This document shows, piece by piece, positions 16,244 to 27,769 of a stretch of DNA of 64,000 nt (its first letter is position 1; each line of letters begins with the position of its first letter). Location: NCBI GenBank assembly GCA_017465085.1, contig JAFTWW010000008.1, positions 1 through 64,000 on the forward strand. The letters are read 5' to 3'. The stretch is from Clostridia bacterium. GTDB lineage: Bacteria > Bacillota > Clostridia > Oscillospirales > Acutalibacteraceae. A program made the position numbers and the translations under genes. The notes under the pieces were generated by a model. The model was not told the DNA's origin. It saw only the letters and a list, made by a program, of their open reading frames with translations, and did no database searches.

Positions 16244-17713
16244 GTGAAAAAGTTTTTATCGCTTTGCCTATGCTTTTGTTTTATACTTACCCTTTGCGGC
16301 TGTAAAAATGCTACGGGCGGCGGCTCTTCCTTTCATGAAAGCTACTATGAATACTATATAGAAGAGGATGATAATTCATCCTCTGATGATAAAGGCTCTT
16401 CGGAGAATTCTACCTTAGATAACAGCAGTAGTGTTAAGCCCAGCTCTTCTTCCTCTCAGGGCGGAGGCTCCTCTACCCCATCAGGCTCTAATCAGACCGT
16501 TTCCAACACAAATGCTTCGGTAGAGCATATAGAGGTAGATAAAGAGGATATACGGGAGCCTGAAACCGAGAAGATTAAAGAAGAAATCAAGATAGAATCC
16601 CACCATACTCCCCTCTCGGCCTCAAGCTACTATCAGTATTCTACCCTATCTGCAAAGGAAAAAGAGGTGTATTCGGTTATCACAAAGACCGCCGCGGAAG
16701 CTAAAAACGTGGCGGATATAAGTGAGTTTAAGCTAAACCACAATGCCGCGTATAACATTCTTCAGAAATTTATTGCAGATAATCCTCAGTATTTCTATAT
16801 TTCCAAAACCTATCTTTTTACAACCAATGCCGATACGGGCGATGTTCTTGCCATCATACTATGCTACACCGATGGAACGGTAACAGATACCTTTGATGAT
16901 AACTTAGAGCTCGTCAAGACCGCTGACCGTAATATTATAGGAAGCAAGATAGAGAAATTCAATAAGAAAATCCAGCAGATACTTGAGAACATACCCTCAA
17001 ATTTTTCGGGCATAGAAAAAGAAAAACTGATTCACGATTATATTCACAAAACAGTTACCTATGATTACGCCTCTGCAAACCAGAATTTCGGTCACGGTGA
17101 GACCCTGCCCCACGCCTTTGATATTTACGGCTCATCGGTAAACGGCAAGGCGGTTTGCGAGGGCTATTCAAAGCTTTTCCAATACCTTTGCTACTGTGTT
17201 GGAATAAACGCTACCCAGATTATCGGTACTGCCGATGGCGGAAACCATATGTGGAACGGGGTTAATATTGATGGCAAATGGTACCACATAGACGTTACCT
17301 GGGGTGATTCGGGTGATTATCTTAACTACTCACACTTTAATCTTACTACCGAAAAAATATCCCGTGACCATCAGATAGATAAATCCCACACGGCTGTACC
17401 CGAATGCTCATCGACCGAAAAGGCGGCTATCAATACATTTATTATATATGTAGGCGACCTTTCCTCTCCTCCCGCAAACTATAAAACTGCTACCGATATT
17501 GCCGCAAAGCTTAAGGATAAGACATTATTTGTATATTTTGAAAACCCGAAAATGAACGGGGATCTGATAAATCTTAATTTTTATCAGCAATACATCACAA
17601 AATACTTTTTTGATGCCGCCAACGAGGTAAGCGATTATATCTATAATAAAGGGCTAACACTTAAAACCTCAATAAACGGCATAGGTGATATGATTTATCT
17701 CACGGCCGAATAA
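16244..17713 (+). CDS. Transglutaminase-like domain lipoprotein
   Basis: This 489-aa lipoprotein has a lipobox ('LTLCGC', modified Cys near residue 20), a long Ser/Gly-rich stalk (about 40-95) and a transglutaminase-like fold (about 240-350). The catalytic triad is visible: Cys near 305 in 'KAVCEGYS', His in 'GGNHMWN' and Asp in 'YHIDVTW'. Such proteins act outside the cell as proteases or cross-linkers. The GTG at 16244 is preferred because GGTGG lies about seven bases upstream, and a GTG four codons earlier overlaps that signal. It stands alone between a strong promoter and a terminator. Confidence 0.85.
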   Translation: MKKFLSLCLCFCFILTLCGCKNATGGGSSFHESYYEYYIEEDDNSSSDDKGSSENSTLDNSSSVKPSSSSSQGGGSSTPSGSNQTVSNTNASVEHIEVDKEDIREPETEKIKEEIKIESHHTPLSASSYYQYSTLSAKEKEVYSVITKTAAEAKNVADISEFKLNHNAAYNILQKFIADNPQYFYISKTYLFTTNADTGDVLAIILCYTDGTVTDTFDDNLELVKTADRNIIGSKIEKFNKKIQQILENIPSNFSGIEKEKLIHDYIHKTVTYDYASANQNFGHGETLPHAFDIYGSSVNGKAVCEGYSKLFQYLCYCVGINATQIIGTADGGNHMWNGVNIDGKWYHIDVTWGDSGDYLNYSHFNLTTEKISRDHQIDKSHTAVPECSSTEKAAINTFIIYVGDLSSPPANYKTATDIAAKLKDKTLFVYFENPKMNGDLINLNFYQQYITKYFFDAANEVSDYIYNKGLTLKTSINGIGDMIYLTAE

Positions 17714-17740
17714 ACAGTTAAAAATAAACACCGCTTAAAG

Positions 17741-17777
17741 AAGAAGCAGAGCATATCGAATGCCCTGCTTCTTTTTA
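17741..17777 (+). terminator. Intrinsic terminator
   Basis: A 14-bp stem (AAGAAGCAGAGCAT / ATGCCCTGCTTCTT, one mismatch) is followed by TTTTT. Confidence 0.85.
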
Positions 17778-17804
17778 TACTATCCAAAAACAAAAGAACG
17801 GATA

Positions 17805-17978
17805 AAGTCATATTCCAAGCTAACGCTTGGAGTGATATTTTCTTTTGAGAAAGTGATATGAAAACCTTAAGGTTTTCGTGATATTATATTCGCTCCAAAA
17901 ACTGCCGTAGGCAATATAACTATGCAAAGCATAATATAACTGTGGCACACTTCGTAAAGAAGTGTGCCACAAGCGGAG
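17805..17978. repeat. Hairpin array 2 (linker AGTGATATT / AATATAACT)
   Basis: The left half has TCCAAGC/GCTTGGA, a TTTCT/AGAAA stem and the 18-bp palindrome GAAAACCTTAAGGTTTTC, each preceded or followed by AGTGATATT-like linkers. The right half has TGCC-GTA-GGCA, ATGC-AAA-GCAT and a 12-bp stem GTGGCACACTTC/GAAGTGTGCCAC, joined by AATATAACT. The right linker is nearly the reverse complement of the left one. The array lies between the transglutaminase terminator and the end of rpoC. Confidence 0.8.
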
Positions 17979-17991
17979 CTTTTATTTTTGA

Positions 17992-20900
17992 TTAAACCTC
18001 TGCGGTTGCCTCTTCCGAAGCGGTTTCAGCCTCGGCTACGGCTTCTCTTACGGGGTTAATTTCGGCGTTCTTCATACCTGTACCTGCAGGGATGAGCTGA
18101 CCGATAATAACATTTTCCTTAAGACCGAAGAGAGGATCAACCTTACCCTTAATAGCAGCTTCTGTGAGAACACGGGTGGTCTCCTGGAAGGAAGCAGCAG
18201 ACATAAAGGATTCGGTAGCAAGGGATGCCTTGGTAATACCTAAGAGAGTAGGCTTATAGGTTGCACGGGTAAGACCCTCTTCACCTGCCTCAATTCTCGC
18301 CTTAATAGCATTGTTGGCATCGGCGATTTCCTTATATTCGTAGCTGGAATTCTGTAAAAGATTGGTGGAACCGGGTTCGGTAATTCTCAGCTTCTTCATC
18401 ATCTGACGGATGATAACCTCGATGTGCTTATCGTTGATATCAACACCCTGAGTACGATATGCGTTCTGGATTTCAGCAATAATATATTCCTGAACAGCCT
18501 CTGCGCCCTGAGCCTCAAGAATATCCTGAGGATACTTGGCGCCCTTAACTATCATATCGCCTGCGGTTACATAATCGCCATCCTGAACCTCAATCTTAGA
18601 GCCATAAGGAATACCGATTTTCTCCTCTTCCATAGTTTCCTCATTGTTGATTACAACTACATTGCTGCGCTTCTCCTCAACAAGACGAACACGGCCTGAA
18701 ATCTTGGCAATAAGACCGCAACGCTTAGGTCTGCGGGCTTCAAACAGCTCTTCAACTCGGGGAAGACCCTGAGTAATATCCTCGGTGGATGCGATACCGC
18801 CCGTATGGAAGGTACGCATGGTAAGCTGTGTACCAGGCTCACCGATGGACTGAGCGGCTACGATACCAACTGCTTCACCTGTGGTAACAGGCTTATTGGT
18901 AGCAAGGTTTGCGCCGTAGCACTTCTGACATACGCCGTGGTGGCTATGGCAGGTAAGAATTGAGCGGATTTCGATAGCAGTAATACCTGCATCAACGATT
19001 CTCTTAGCATCCTCCTTGGTCATCATATGCTCGTTATCGCAGATAACCTCGCCTGTTTCGGGATGAACGGCGGGCTTTAAGAGATAACGGCCTATAAGGC
19101 GCTCTTCAAGGGTTTCTAAGATGTGGTTTCCATCCTTAATATCGGAAACTAAAAGACCTTCTTCGGTGCCGCAATCGTTTTCACGAACGATAACATCCTG
19201 AGATACATCAACAAGACGGCGGGTAAGATAACCCGAGTCAGCAGTACGAAGAGCCGTATCGGCAAGACCTTTACGGGCACCACGGGAGGAGATAAAGTAC
19301 TCAAGTACGTTAAGACCTTCACGGTAGTTAGCGCGAATGGGGATTTCGATAACCTTACCTGCGGTATTTGCAATAAGACCACGCATACCTGCAAGCTGAC
19401 GGATCTGAGCCATAGAGCCACGGGCGCCTGAATCAGCCATCATATAGATGGGGTTAAATTCATCAAGGTTGCCCTTAAGCGCATCGGCAACATCCTCGGT
19501 AGCCTTGTTCCATATTTCAATGATATGACGGCTACGCTCTTCATCATCAAGAAGACCTCTGCGATAATCGCGAGATACTAAATCTATCTGCTTTTCGGCT
19601 TCGGCAAGAATATCCTTCTTCTCGGGAGGAATAACCGCATCAATAACTGCTACGGTGATAGCGCCCTTGGTGGAGAATTTAAAGCCAGTTGCCTTAATGT
19701 TATCAAGAACGATAGAGGATTCGCTTGTTCCGTGAGCATCGATGCAACGGTCGATAATCTTACCAAGCGCTTTTTTGCCTACCTTATTCTGAATAATATC
19801 ATCGTTGCTCTCTATCTTCTTGGCATCGGGATCCTTAACCGAGAAGTTCCATTCAAGGTCGCAAACGCGTTCAGGATTGCTCCTATCAACAAAGCCTAAA
19901 TCCTGAGGAATAGCCTCGTTGAAGATTAGGAAGCCAACAGTACACCAAATAAGCTTGCTGTTGCCCTTATCATCAGACACGCGGACACGAATGGGAGCGT
20001 GAAGACCGATAATATCATCATTATAAGCCATAACGGCTTCGTTCTTATCACGGAATACCTTGTTTGTTCCCTTTTCATCAGCCTTAACAAGAGTTAAGTA
20101 GTAAGAGCCAAGTACCATATCCTGAGTAGGAACGGCAACGGGCTTACCATCAGAGGGCTTAAGCAGGTTGTTAGCGGCAAGCATAAGGAAGCGCGCCTCT
20201 GCCTGAGCCTCGGCAGAAAGGGGTACGTGAACTGCCATCTGGTCACCGTCAAAGTCGGCGTTATATGCAGTACATACAAGAGGATGAAGCTTAAGGGCTT
20301 TACCCTCAACAAGAACAGGCTCGAAGGCCTGAATACCAAGTCTGTGAAGGGTGGGCGCACGGTTTAAGAGAACGGGATGTTCCTTGATAACAAGCTCTAA
20401 AGCATCCCAAATCTCAGTAGAAGCGCGTTCTACCATCTTTCTTGCAGACTTAATATTTACAGCGGCCTTGGTTTCAACAAGGCGCTTCATAACGAAGGGC
20501 TTAAAGAGCTCAAGAGCCATCTCCTTAGGAAGACCGCACTGATACATCTTAAGCTCGGGTCCTACAACGATAACCGAACGGCCCGAATAGTCAACACGCT
20601 TACCGAGAAGGTTCTGACGGAAGCGGCCCTGCTTACCCTTAAGCATATCGGAAAGGGATTTAAGAGCGCGGTTGCTGGGACCTGTAACAGGCTTGCCGCG
20701 GCGACCGTTATCGATAAGGGCATCCACAGCCTCCTGAAGCATTCTCTTTTCATTGCGAACGATTATATCGGGAGCCTTTAATTCAAGAAGCCTCTTAAGA
20801 CGGTTATTACGGTTGATAACTCGGCGGTAGAGGTCGTTTAAGTCACTTGTAGCAAAACGGCCGCCATCGAGCTGTACCATAGGACGAAGATCGGGGGGAA

Positions 20901-21606
20901 TTACGGGGATAACATCAAGAATCATCCACTCGGGACGGTTGCCTGAAAGGCGGAATGCCTCAAGCACTTCAAGACGCTTTAATATACGGGCGCGCTTCTG
21001 ACCTGTTGCCTCCTCAAGCTCCGCGCGAAGCTCACTGCAAGACTTTTCAAGGTCGATTTCGCAGAGAAGCTTTTTAATAGCCTCTGCGCCCATACCTGCC
21101 TCGAAAGCATTATCATACTTTTCAAGGTTATCGTGATATGCCTTCTCATTGAGAAGCTGACCCTTTTCAAGCGGCGTATCGCCGGGGTCGGTTACGATAT
21201 ACTGTGAGAAATAAAGTACCTGCTCAAGAGCCTTAGGAGAAATATCAAGAGCAAGACCCATTCTCGAGGGTATTGTTTTGAAATACCAAATGTGAGAAAC
21301 GGGGGCCGCAAGTTCAATGGTGCCCATACGCTCACGGCGTACCTTAGCGCGAGTTACCTCAACGCCGCAACGCTCACATATTTTGCCTTTATAACGAATT
21401 CTCTTATACTTACCGCAGTGACACTCCCAATCCTTCTGGGGTCCGAAAATTCTTTCGCAGAAAAGACCGCCAGTTTCGGGCTTGAGTGTGCGGTAGTTGA
21501 TGGTTTCGGGCTTAGTTACCTCACCGTAAGACCAACTTCTGATCTGTTCGGGAGATGCAAGACCTATTTTAATGGATTCAAATTCAAATTGATTTTCGTT
21601 CACCAT
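17992..21606 (-). CDS. rpoC: DNA-directed RNA polymerase subunit beta'
   Basis: This 1204-aa subunit is full length for Firmicutes. The catalytic loop '[12 protein letters not shown]' with its three Mg-binding Asp lies near residue 450. The N-terminal zinc finger (Cys around 58-80, '[20 protein letters not shown]') and the second zinc-binding region '[13 protein letters not shown]' near 880 are present, as are the bridge helix and trigger loop region ('[18 protein letters not shown]'). AGGAG lies six bases before the ATG, and the gene follows rpoB by 11 bp. The C-terminal tail is Glu/Ala-rich. Confidence 0.99.
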   Translation of the reverse strand: MVNENQFEFESIKIGLASPEQIRSWSYGEVTKPETINYRTLKPETGGLFCERIFGPQKDWECHCGKYKRIRYKGKICERCGVEVTRAKVRRERMGTIELAAPVSHIWYFKTIPSRMGLALDISPKALEQVLYFSQYIVTDPGDTPLEKGQLLNEKAYHDNLEKYDNAFEAGMGAEAIKKLLCEIDLEKSCSELRAELEEATGQKRARILKRLEVLEAFRLSGNRPEWMILDVIPVIPPDLRPMVQLDGGRFATSDLNDLYRRVINRNNRLKRLLELKAPDIIVRNEKRMLQEAVDALIDNGRRGKPVTGPSNRALKSLSDMLKGKQGRFRQNLLGKRVDYSGRSVIVVGPELKMYQCGLPKEMALELFKPFVMKRLVETKAAVNIKSARKMVERASTEIWDALELVIKEHPVLLNRAPTLHRLGIQAFEPVLVEGKALKLHPLVCTAYNADFDGDQMAVHVPLSAEAQAEARFLMLAANNLLKPSDGKPVAVPTQDMVLGSYYLTLVKADEKGTNKVFRDKNEAVMAYNDDIIGLHAPIRVRVSDDKGNSKLIWCTVGFLIFNEAIPQDLGFVDRSNPERVCDLEWNFSVKDPDAKKIESNDDIIQNKVGKKALGKIIDRCIDAHGTSESSIVLDNIKATGFKFSTKGAITVAVIDAVIPPEKKDILAEAEKQIDLVSRDYRRGLLDDEERSRHIIEIWNKATEDVADALKGNLDEFNPIYMMADSGARGSMAQIRQLAGMRGLIANTAGKVIEIPIRANYREGLNVLEYFISSRGARKGLADTALRTADSGYLTRRLVDVSQDVIVRENDCGTEEGLLVSDIKDGNHILETLEERLIGRYLLKPAVHPETGEVICDNEHMMTKEDAKRIVDAGITAIEIRSILTCHSHHGVCQKCYGANLATNKPVTTGEAVGIVAAQSIGEPGTQLTMRTFHTGGIASTEDITQGLPRVEELFEARRPKRCGLIAKISGRVRLVEEKRSNVVVINNEETMEEEKIGIPYGSKIEVQDGDYVTAGDMIVKGAKYPQDILEAQGAEAVQEYIIAEIQNAYRTQGVDINDKHIEVIIRQMMKKLRITEPGSTNLLQNSSYEYKEIADANNAIKARIEAGEEGLTRATYKPTLLGITKASLATESFMSAASFQETTRVLTEAAIKGKVDPLFGLKENVIIGQLIPAGTGMKNAEINPVREAVAEAETASEEATAEV

Positions 21607-21617
21607 TCTGCACTCCT

Positions 21618-24600
21618 TTACATTTCTTCTTCATTGGTTTCGGCTATGGCTTCGCCGTTCTCATCCTCAAGGCCGTAGCCATCGAGGTCGCCATCCTGTA
21701 ATTCGCCCTTTGCGTTTTCAAAGAGGTCATCGGCATCCTCCTCGGGATAAGAAGCGGGAATATTAAGACCTGCATCCTCATCATCGAAATTCTGCCTTAA
21801 ATCTACCTCGTTATTATCCTTATCAAGAACACGAACATCAAGTCCCAAAGACTGAAGCTCCTTAATAAGAACCTTAAAGGATTCAGGTGTTCCTGCCTTA
21901 GGAACATTCTGACCCTTAACGATTGCCTCATAGGTCTTAACACGGCCCACAACATCATCCGATTTAACGGTAAGAATCTCCTGAAGGGTGTAAGCTGCAC
22001 CGTAAGCTTCAAGAGCCCAAACCTCCATCTCACCGAAACGCTGACCGCCGAACTGGGCTTTACCGCCGAGGGGCTGCTGAGTAACGAGAGAGTAAGGACC
22101 TGTGGAACGGGCGTGAATCTTATCATCAACAAGGTGATGGAGCTTAAGATAATACATATAACCTACGGTTACAGGGTTATCGAAGGGTTCGCCTGTACGG
22201 CCATCGTAAAGCTGAACCTTACCATCCTCAGGCATACCTGCAAGCTTGAAGCACTCGCGGATATCGGACTCATGCGCACCATCAAATACAGGTGTGCAGA
22301 TGTTCCAACCCAAAGCCTTAGCGGCATAGCCTAAGTGAACCTCGAGCACCTGACCGATGTTCATACGGGAAGGTACGCCCAAGGGGTTAAGAACTATATC
22401 AAGGGGTGTGCCATCGGGGAGGAAGGGCATATCCTCACTGGGAAGAATACGGGAAACAACGCCCTTGTTACCGTGACGGCCCGCCATCTTATCGCCCACA
22501 GAAATCTTACGTTTCTGAGCGATATAGCAGCGAACAACAACATTAACACCCGGGCTGAGTTCGGAAGAGTTTTCACGGGTGAAAACCTTAACATCAACAA
22601 CGGTACCGTATTCACCGTGGGGTACCTTAAGGGAGGTATCTCTAACCTCTCTTGCCTTTTCGCCGAAGATGGCTCTGAGCAGACGCTCTTCAGCGGTAAG
22701 CTCGGTTTCACCCTTAGGTGTAACCTTACCTACAAGGATATCGCCTGCCTTAACCTCGGCGCCGATGCGGATAATACCGCGATCATCAAGGTCCTTAAGG
22801 GCATCCTCACCTACATTAGGGATATCGCGGGTGATTTCCTCGGGTCCGAGCTTAGTATCTCTGGACTCGATTTCATACTCTTCTATATGAATAGAGGTAT
22901 AGATATCCTCGCGAACAAGACGCTCGTTGATAAGAACAGCGTCCTCATAGTTATAGCCTTCCCAGGTCATAAAGCCGATAAGGGCGTTACGGCCTAAGGA
23001 AATCTCACCGTTGCTTGTTGCAGGACCATCGGCGATAACCTCGCCCTCTTTAATCTTCTGGCCTACTGCAACGATAGGCTTCTGATTGATACAGGTGCCA
23101 TGGTTGGAACGCAGGAACTTGATAAGGTTATACTCATCAATCTGACCGTTCTTAGCGCGTACCTTAATGGTATCAGCGCTAACATAGGTAACGGTACCTG
23201 CGCGCTTTGAAAGAACAACAACGCCTGAATCAACAGCGGCTTTGTATTCCATACCCGTGGCAACGATAGGATTCTCGGGGCGCAGTAGCGGAACAGCCTG
23301 CTTCTGCATGTTAGAGCCCATGAGCGCACGGTTGGTATCATCATTTTCAAGGAAGGGAATCATAGCGGTTGCTACGGATACTACCATCTTAGGTGATACA
23401 TCCATAAACTCAACGCGCTTGGCTTCTACTTCCATAAAGCCATCGCGGAAACGGGTATTAACCTTTTTATTAACGAAGAAGCCGTTTTCATCCAAAGGCT
23501 CATTTGCCTGAGCTACGATGTAATCATCTTCTTCATCAGCGGTCATATATACAACCTCATCGAGTACCTTGCCCGTTGCAACATCAACGCGGCGGAAGGG
23601 AGCCTCAATAAAGCCATACTTATTGATTTTTGCATAGGTTGCAAGATAGGAAATAAGACCGATGTTAGGACCTTCAGGAGTTTCGATGGGACACATACGG
23701 CCATAGTGGGTATAGTGAACGTCACGAACTTCGAAGGATGCGCGGTCACGGGAAAGACCTCCGGGACCGAGGGCAGAAAGACGGCGCTTATGGGTAAGCT
23801 CGGATAAGGGGTTGGTCTGATCCATAAACTGAGAAAGGGGTGAAGAACCGAAGAACTCCTTAATAGCTGCCACAACGGGTCTTATATTGATGAGTGACTG
23901 AGGAGTGATGTTTTCGCTATCCTGTGACTGAAGAGTCATCTTCTCGCGAACAACCCTCTCCATTCTTGAGAAACCGATTCTGAACTGATTCTGTAAAAGC
24001 TCGCCTACAGAACGGATACGGCGGTTGCCCAAGTGGTCAATATCATCAACATTGCCTATATCGCTGTAAAGATTCATATAATAGTTAACGGATGCAAAAA
24101 TATCTTCAAGAACAATGTGTTTGGGGATAAGGGCATCCGCAGCCTCAACGAGAGCAGCCTTGAGCTCTTCGCCAGAAAGTCCCTCTTCAAGAATTTCCTT
24201 AAGAACATTAAGGCTAACCTTTTCGTTAATGCCCTTGCGGTCTAACTCTTCAAGCTCTTCGGCGGTGAAATCGGTAAAGTCCTTAATATCAACCATACCG
24301 TTGGAAAGGATCTTAACCTCGTTTACCCTACCCTCAGAATCCTGAACATTAACATAAGCCTCGCAAACGCCTCTGGTTTCAATCTCGGCTGCAAGTTCTT
24401 TGGAAACAACGGTATCGGGCTCAGCGATGATTTCACCTGTCATAGGATCAACTACGGGGCGCGAGAGAACCTTATCTCTGATACGCGCGCCGATAGCGAG
24501 CTTTTTGTTATACTTATAACGGCCAACGCGTGAAAGATCGTATCTGTGAACATCGAAGAAAAGCTGTTCCAGATATGTTTTAGCGCCCTCAACCGTTACA

Positions 24601-25349
24601 GGCTCACTGGGGCGAAGCTTTTTATAAACTTCAATTAAAGCCTCTTCAACGGTTTTGGTTTCATCGTTTTCAAGGGTTGCCTCCAAACGCTCGTCCGTTC
24701 CCAAAAGCTCACGGATATCCTGATTGGTAGCAACGCCCAAAGCCCTTATGAAAGTGGTAATGGGAAGTTTTCTGTTCTTATCAATGCGAACAGAAAGCAC
24801 ATCGTTTACAGATGCTTCATATTCAAGCCATGCACCGCGGTTGGGTATAATGGTGGATGAATAAAGCTTTTTACCGGTTTTTTCTTCTACCTTGTAGGCA
24901 TAATAAACTCCGGGAGAACGAACTAACTGGGAAACGATTGCGCGTTCAGCGCCGTTTATAACAAAGGTGCCAGCCTCGGTCATAAGCGGGAAATCGCCCA
25001 TAAATACTTCGCTTTCCTTAATCTCACCGGTTTCATTATTAAGAAGACGGGCAGTTACACGAAGGGGAGCTGAGTATGTTGTATCGCGTGCTTTACACTC
25101 GGTTACATCGTATTTGGGCTGCTCATCAATGCGGTAGTCGATAAAGCTGAGCACCAAATTACCGCTGTAATCGGTAATCGATAACATATCATTAAAGACT
25201 TCCTTTAAACCCTCGGTGATAAACCAGTTGTATGAGTCTTTCTGAATCTCAATGAGGTTAGGGGTATCGATAACTTCATTGATTTTAGAGAATGTCATAC
25301 GAGTGTTATTACCCAATTGGATAGGTTTAACCATTTTAGTTGGCTCCAT
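21618..25349 (-). CDS. rpoB: DNA-directed RNA polymerase subunit beta
   Basis: This 1243-aa subunit contains the rifampicin-region sequence '[27 protein letters not shown]' and the conserved '[10 protein letters not shown]' and '[18 protein letters not shown]'. The Ser, Asp, His and Ser positions that line the rifamycin pocket look wild type. The ATG at 25349 has AGGAG 13 bases upstream; an ATG five codons later (25334) has GGAG at nine bases and gives the more usual N terminus MVKPIQLG. The acidic tail is long. Upstream there is no rplJ-rplL, but a divergent U32 gene. Confidence 0.99.
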   Translation of the reverse strand: MEPTKMVKPIQLGNNTRMTFSKINEVIDTPNLIEIQKDSYNWFITEGLKEVFNDMLSITDYSGNLVLSFIDYRIDEQPKYDVTECKARDTTYSAPLRVTARLLNNETGEIKESEVFMGDFPLMTEAGTFVINGAERAIVSQLVRSPGVYYAYKVEEKTGKKLYSSTIIPNRGAWLEYEASVNDVLSVRIDKNRKLPITTFIRALGVATNQDIRELLGTDERLEATLENDETKTVEEALIEVYKKLRPSEPVTVEGAKTYLEQLFFDVHRYDLSRVGRYKYNKKLAIGARIRDKVLSRPVVDPMTGEIIAEPDTVVSKELAAEIETRGVCEAYVNVQDSEGRVNEVKILSNGMVDIKDFTDFTAEELEELDRKGINEKVSLNVLKEILEEGLSGEELKAALVEAADALIPKHIVLEDIFASVNYYMNLYSDIGNVDDIDHLGNRRIRSVGELLQNQFRIGFSRMERVVREKMTLQSQDSENITPQSLINIRPVVAAIKEFFGSSPLSQFMDQTNPLSELTHKRRLSALGPGGLSRDRASFEVRDVHYTHYGRMCPIETPEGPNIGLISYLATYAKINKYGFIEAPFRRVDVATGKVLDEVVYMTADEEDDYIVAQANEPLDENGFFVNKKVNTRFRDGFMEVEAKRVEFMDVSPKMVVSVATAMIPFLENDDTNRALMGSNMQKQAVPLLRPENPIVATGMEYKAAVDSGVVVLSKRAGTVTYVSADTIKVRAKNGQIDEYNLIKFLRSNHGTCINQKPIVAVGQKIKEGEVIADGPATSNGEISLGRNALIGFMTWEGYNYEDAVLINERLVREDIYTSIHIEEYEIESRDTKLGPEEITRDIPNVGEDALKDLDDRGIIRIGAEVKAGDILVGKVTPKGETELTAEERLLRAIFGEKAREVRDTSLKVPHGEYGTVVDVKVFTRENSSELSPGVNVVVRCYIAQKRKISVGDKMAGRHGNKGVVSRILPSEDMPFLPDGTPLDIVLNPLGVPSRMNIGQVLEVHLGYAAKALGWNICTPVFDGAHESDIRECFKLAGMPEDGKVQLYDGRTGEPFDNPVTVGYMYYLKLHHLVDDKIHARSTGPYSLVTQQPLGGKAQFGGQRFGEMEVWALEAYGAAYTLQEILTVKSDDVVGRVKTYEAIVKGQNVPKAGTPESFKVLIKELQSLGLDVRVLDKDNNEVDLRQNFDDEDAGLNIPASYPEEDADDLFENAKGELQDGDLDGYGLEDENGEAIAETNEEEM

Positions 25350-25495
25350 AGGTTTACAATCACTCCTAAATAATTTTTACGGCCACGCGGTCGCAAGTGT
25401 TGAAAACAGTAGATTTTAAGCGCTTTTTTGTAGGTTTTGAACACCCATTTTCTAAAAAAAGGCGCAAAATCCCCCATCTTCATTAGTAATTCATA

Positions 25496-25524
25496 ATTAT
25501 AGGATAAAATTCGAAATAAGTCAA
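25496..25524 (-). promoter_or_regulatory. rpoBC promoter
   Basis: On the minus strand TTGACT and TATAAT are separated by 17 bp. The leader to the start codon is about 140 bases, with no L10-type leader or terminator visible. Confidence 0.85.
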
Positions 25525-25595
25525 GCACTTTTTTGATATTTTTCCAAAAAAATTTTCCTTTATCTTCCTCACGGACGCCAATATTCGTTTTTTGG

Positions 25596-25624
25596 TTGAA
25601 AAAACGGGATAGATTTGGTATTAT
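25596..25624 (+). promoter_or_regulatory. Promoter of the U32 gene
   Basis: TTGAAA and TATTAT are separated by 17 bp, 32 bp upstream of the ATG. Confidence 0.8.
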
Positions 25625-25656
25625 TCTTTTTAGAGTTATAAGTAAGGAGTGAGAAG

Positions 25657-27717
25657 ATGCCTACATTGACCGAGGTTTTATCCCCCGCAGGCTCCAGAGA
25701 GGCCTTAGAGGCTGCCGTAAGAGCAGGCGCCGATGCGGTTTATCTCGGCGCGAAAAGCTTCAGCGCCAGAAGAAATGCGGATAATTTTGATTTGGAAGAA
25801 CTAAGGGATGCCATCAGCTATTGCCACACAAGAGGCGTTAAGGTATATCTCACCCTTAATATAATGCTCAAAGAGGATGAACTTCAAGCCGCTTTCAATC
25901 TTGCAAAGGCCGTATATACGGCAGGCATAGATGGGATTATAATTGCAGATTTAGGTCTATGCAGAATTTTAAGGGATAACATCCCACAGCTTAAACTACA
26001 CGGCTCAACCCAGATGACCGTTCACAGCCCCAGCGCTCTTCCCTATCTTAAAGAGCTTGGGCTCACCCGTGTTGTAGCCGCAAGAGAGATGAGCGAAAAG
26101 CAGTTAAGGGCTTTGTGCCTTGCCGCAAAGGAACTTGATATGGAAATCGAGGTGTTCGTTCACGGAGCCTTGTGTATGTGTGTATCGGGGCAGTGCCTTT
26201 TATCCTCGGTACTAGGAGCGCGAAGCGGCAACCGCGGGCTTTGCGCAGGTCCCTGCCGCCTACCCTTTAAGGTATCGGGAGGAACAGGCTATGATTTAAG
26301 CCTTAAGGATTTATCCCTTATTCCTCATATTGAAAAGCTAAAAGAAATGGGTGTTGCTTCTCTTAAAATTGAAGGAAGAATGAAACGCCCCGAATATGTT
26401 GCGGCCGCCACCTACCGCGTAAGAGCCGCTGTGGATAATAATAATGTGCCCCCTGAACTTTCGTATGCCTTCGAGAGCGTATTTTCCCGCTCGGGCTTTA
26501 CCGATGGATATTTTACCGAAAATTTAGGCGCCGAAATGTTCGGCATAAGAACGAAAGAGGATGTTCTTGCCGCCGACAATAAAACCTTTGGTGTTATCCA
26601 CAATCTTTACAGAAAAGAACGGCAGAGCGTTGGTATAAATCTCAGCGCCGAAATAAAGAGGGATAACCCCGTTATTATTAAGGTTAGTGATGGCAAGCAT
26701 AATCTGATTATGGTTGGTGATATTCCACAGGAAGCCACCAAGAGAGCCGTTACCTATGATGATATAAAAAAGGCCCTTGCAAAATGCGGCGGTACGCCCT
26801 ATTTTGCCAAGAGTATTGAAGCAGATATTGATGAGGGGCTCTTTGTAAGCGCCTCCGCTCTTAATGATATGCGGCGGCAAATTCTCGAAGAGCTAAACAT
26901 ACTGCGCGGAGCTTCTCAAAGAGAATGTGAAGCTGTGTGGGAGGAGAAATTCCACTCTCAAAATTTGCCACAGGATACAAAAATTATAGCCCGCTTCAGA
27001 AATTACAATGACCTGCCCCATAATTTAGAAGCGGTTTGGGGTCTGGCCTTTCCCTTAGAAGAGCCAATCCCCGAAAAGCTACCCGAAAAGGAGCTTATTG
27101 TAGATATCCCGAGATGGATAGATAACGAAAACAATTTAGCCGAAAAGCTTAAGGCCTTTAAGGACAGAGGCTTTACCTACGCATATTGCGGAAACCTTGC
27201 CGCTATGAAAATTGCCAAGGAGCTCCGATTTAATGTTATTGCAGGGGTTGGGCTTAATATTTGTAATAATGAAAGCTTACAAACGGTTTATGATTTTGGA
27301 GCCCGTATGCTAACCCTTTCGGCAGAAATACAGATGGAGGATGCAAAGGCCCTTTACTCCCCCGCTCCAAAGGGCATATTCGCCTACGGCCGCATTCCCC
27401 TTATGGTTACAAAAAACTGCCCCCTTAAAAACGGCAGAGAGTGTAAGGACTGCGATAGGAACGGCACCATCATCGATAGGAAGAATATTGATTTTCCCAT
27501 AGAGTGCCGAAAAACCTCCTGCGAGGTGCTTAACTCCACTCCCCTATTCCTTGCGGATAAAAAAAGCGACCTTACTAACTTTGACTTTTTACTCCTGTGG
27601 TTTACCGATGAGGATAAAATTCAATCGCAGAATATAATAGACACATATATTAATAAAAGTCGCGGCAATTCTCCCGAAAGCTTCACAAGAGGTCTGTACT
27701 ATAAAAATTTACTATAA
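25657..27717 (+). CDS. U32-family protein, RlhA/YdcP-like (probable rRNA hydroxylation)
   Basis: This 686-aa protein starts with the U32 TIM-barrel-like domain ('LSPAGSREALEAAVRAGADAVYLGAKSFSAR') and carries the signature region 'EVFVHGALCMCVSGQCLLSS' near residues 167-186 with its conserved Cys residues. A further Cys cluster sits near 587-595 ('CPLKNGRECKDC'). Length and layout (U32 plus a DUF3656-like insert) match E. coli RlhA, which hydroxylates C2501 of 23S rRNA; the older annotation is peptidase/collagenase. AAGGAGTGAGAAG precedes the ATG. A single gene, divergent from rpoB. Confidence 0.85.
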   Translation: MPTLTEVLSPAGSREALEAAVRAGADAVYLGAKSFSARRNADNFDLEELRDAISYCHTRGVKVYLTLNIMLKEDELQAAFNLAKAVYTAGIDGIIIADLGLCRILRDNIPQLKLHGSTQMTVHSPSALPYLKELGLTRVVAAREMSEKQLRALCLAAKELDMEIEVFVHGALCMCVSGQCLLSSVLGARSGNRGLCAGPCRLPFKVSGGTGYDLSLKDLSLIPHIEKLKEMGVASLKIEGRMKRPEYVAAATYRVRAAVDNNNVPPELSYAFESVFSRSGFTDGYFTENLGAEMFGIRTKEDVLAADNKTFGVIHNLYRKERQSVGINLSAEIKRDNPVIIKVSDGKHNLIMVGDIPQEATKRAVTYDDIKKALAKCGGTPYFAKSIEADIDEGLFVSASALNDMRRQILEELNILRGASQRECEAVWEEKFHSQNLPQDTKIIARFRNYNDLPHNLEAVWGLAFPLEEPIPEKLPEKELIVDIPRWIDNENNLAEKLKAFKDRGFTYAYCGNLAAMKIAKELRFNVIAGVGLNICNNESLQTVYDFGARMLTLSAEIQMEDAKALYSPAPKGIFAYGRIPLMVTKNCPLKNGRECKDCDRNGTIIDRKNIDFPIECRKTSCEVLNSTPLFLADKKSDLTNFDFLLLWFTDEDKIQSQNIIDTYINKSRGNSPESFTRGLYYKNLL

Positions 27718-27726
27718 AAGATAAAG

Positions 27727-27767
27727 GAGGCTGTCTCACTAAGAAAAAGTGAGACAGCCCCTTTTTT
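27727..27767. terminator. Intrinsic terminator
   Basis: GGCTGTCTCACT / AGTGAGACAGCC form a 12-bp stem followed by a T-run on the plus strand, between the convergent U32 and PHP genes. Confidence 0.9.
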
Positions 27768-27769
27768 CA

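Noticed and set aside
22335..22997. 220-aa plus-strand frame inside rpoB
   Set aside because: Antisense to a conserved essential gene, with no ribosome binding site; a shadow of rpoB codon use.
25350..25495. Riboswitch or L10-type leader in the rpoB 5' region
   Set aside because: No recognisable aptamer or terminator/antiterminator pair is visible in the leader.
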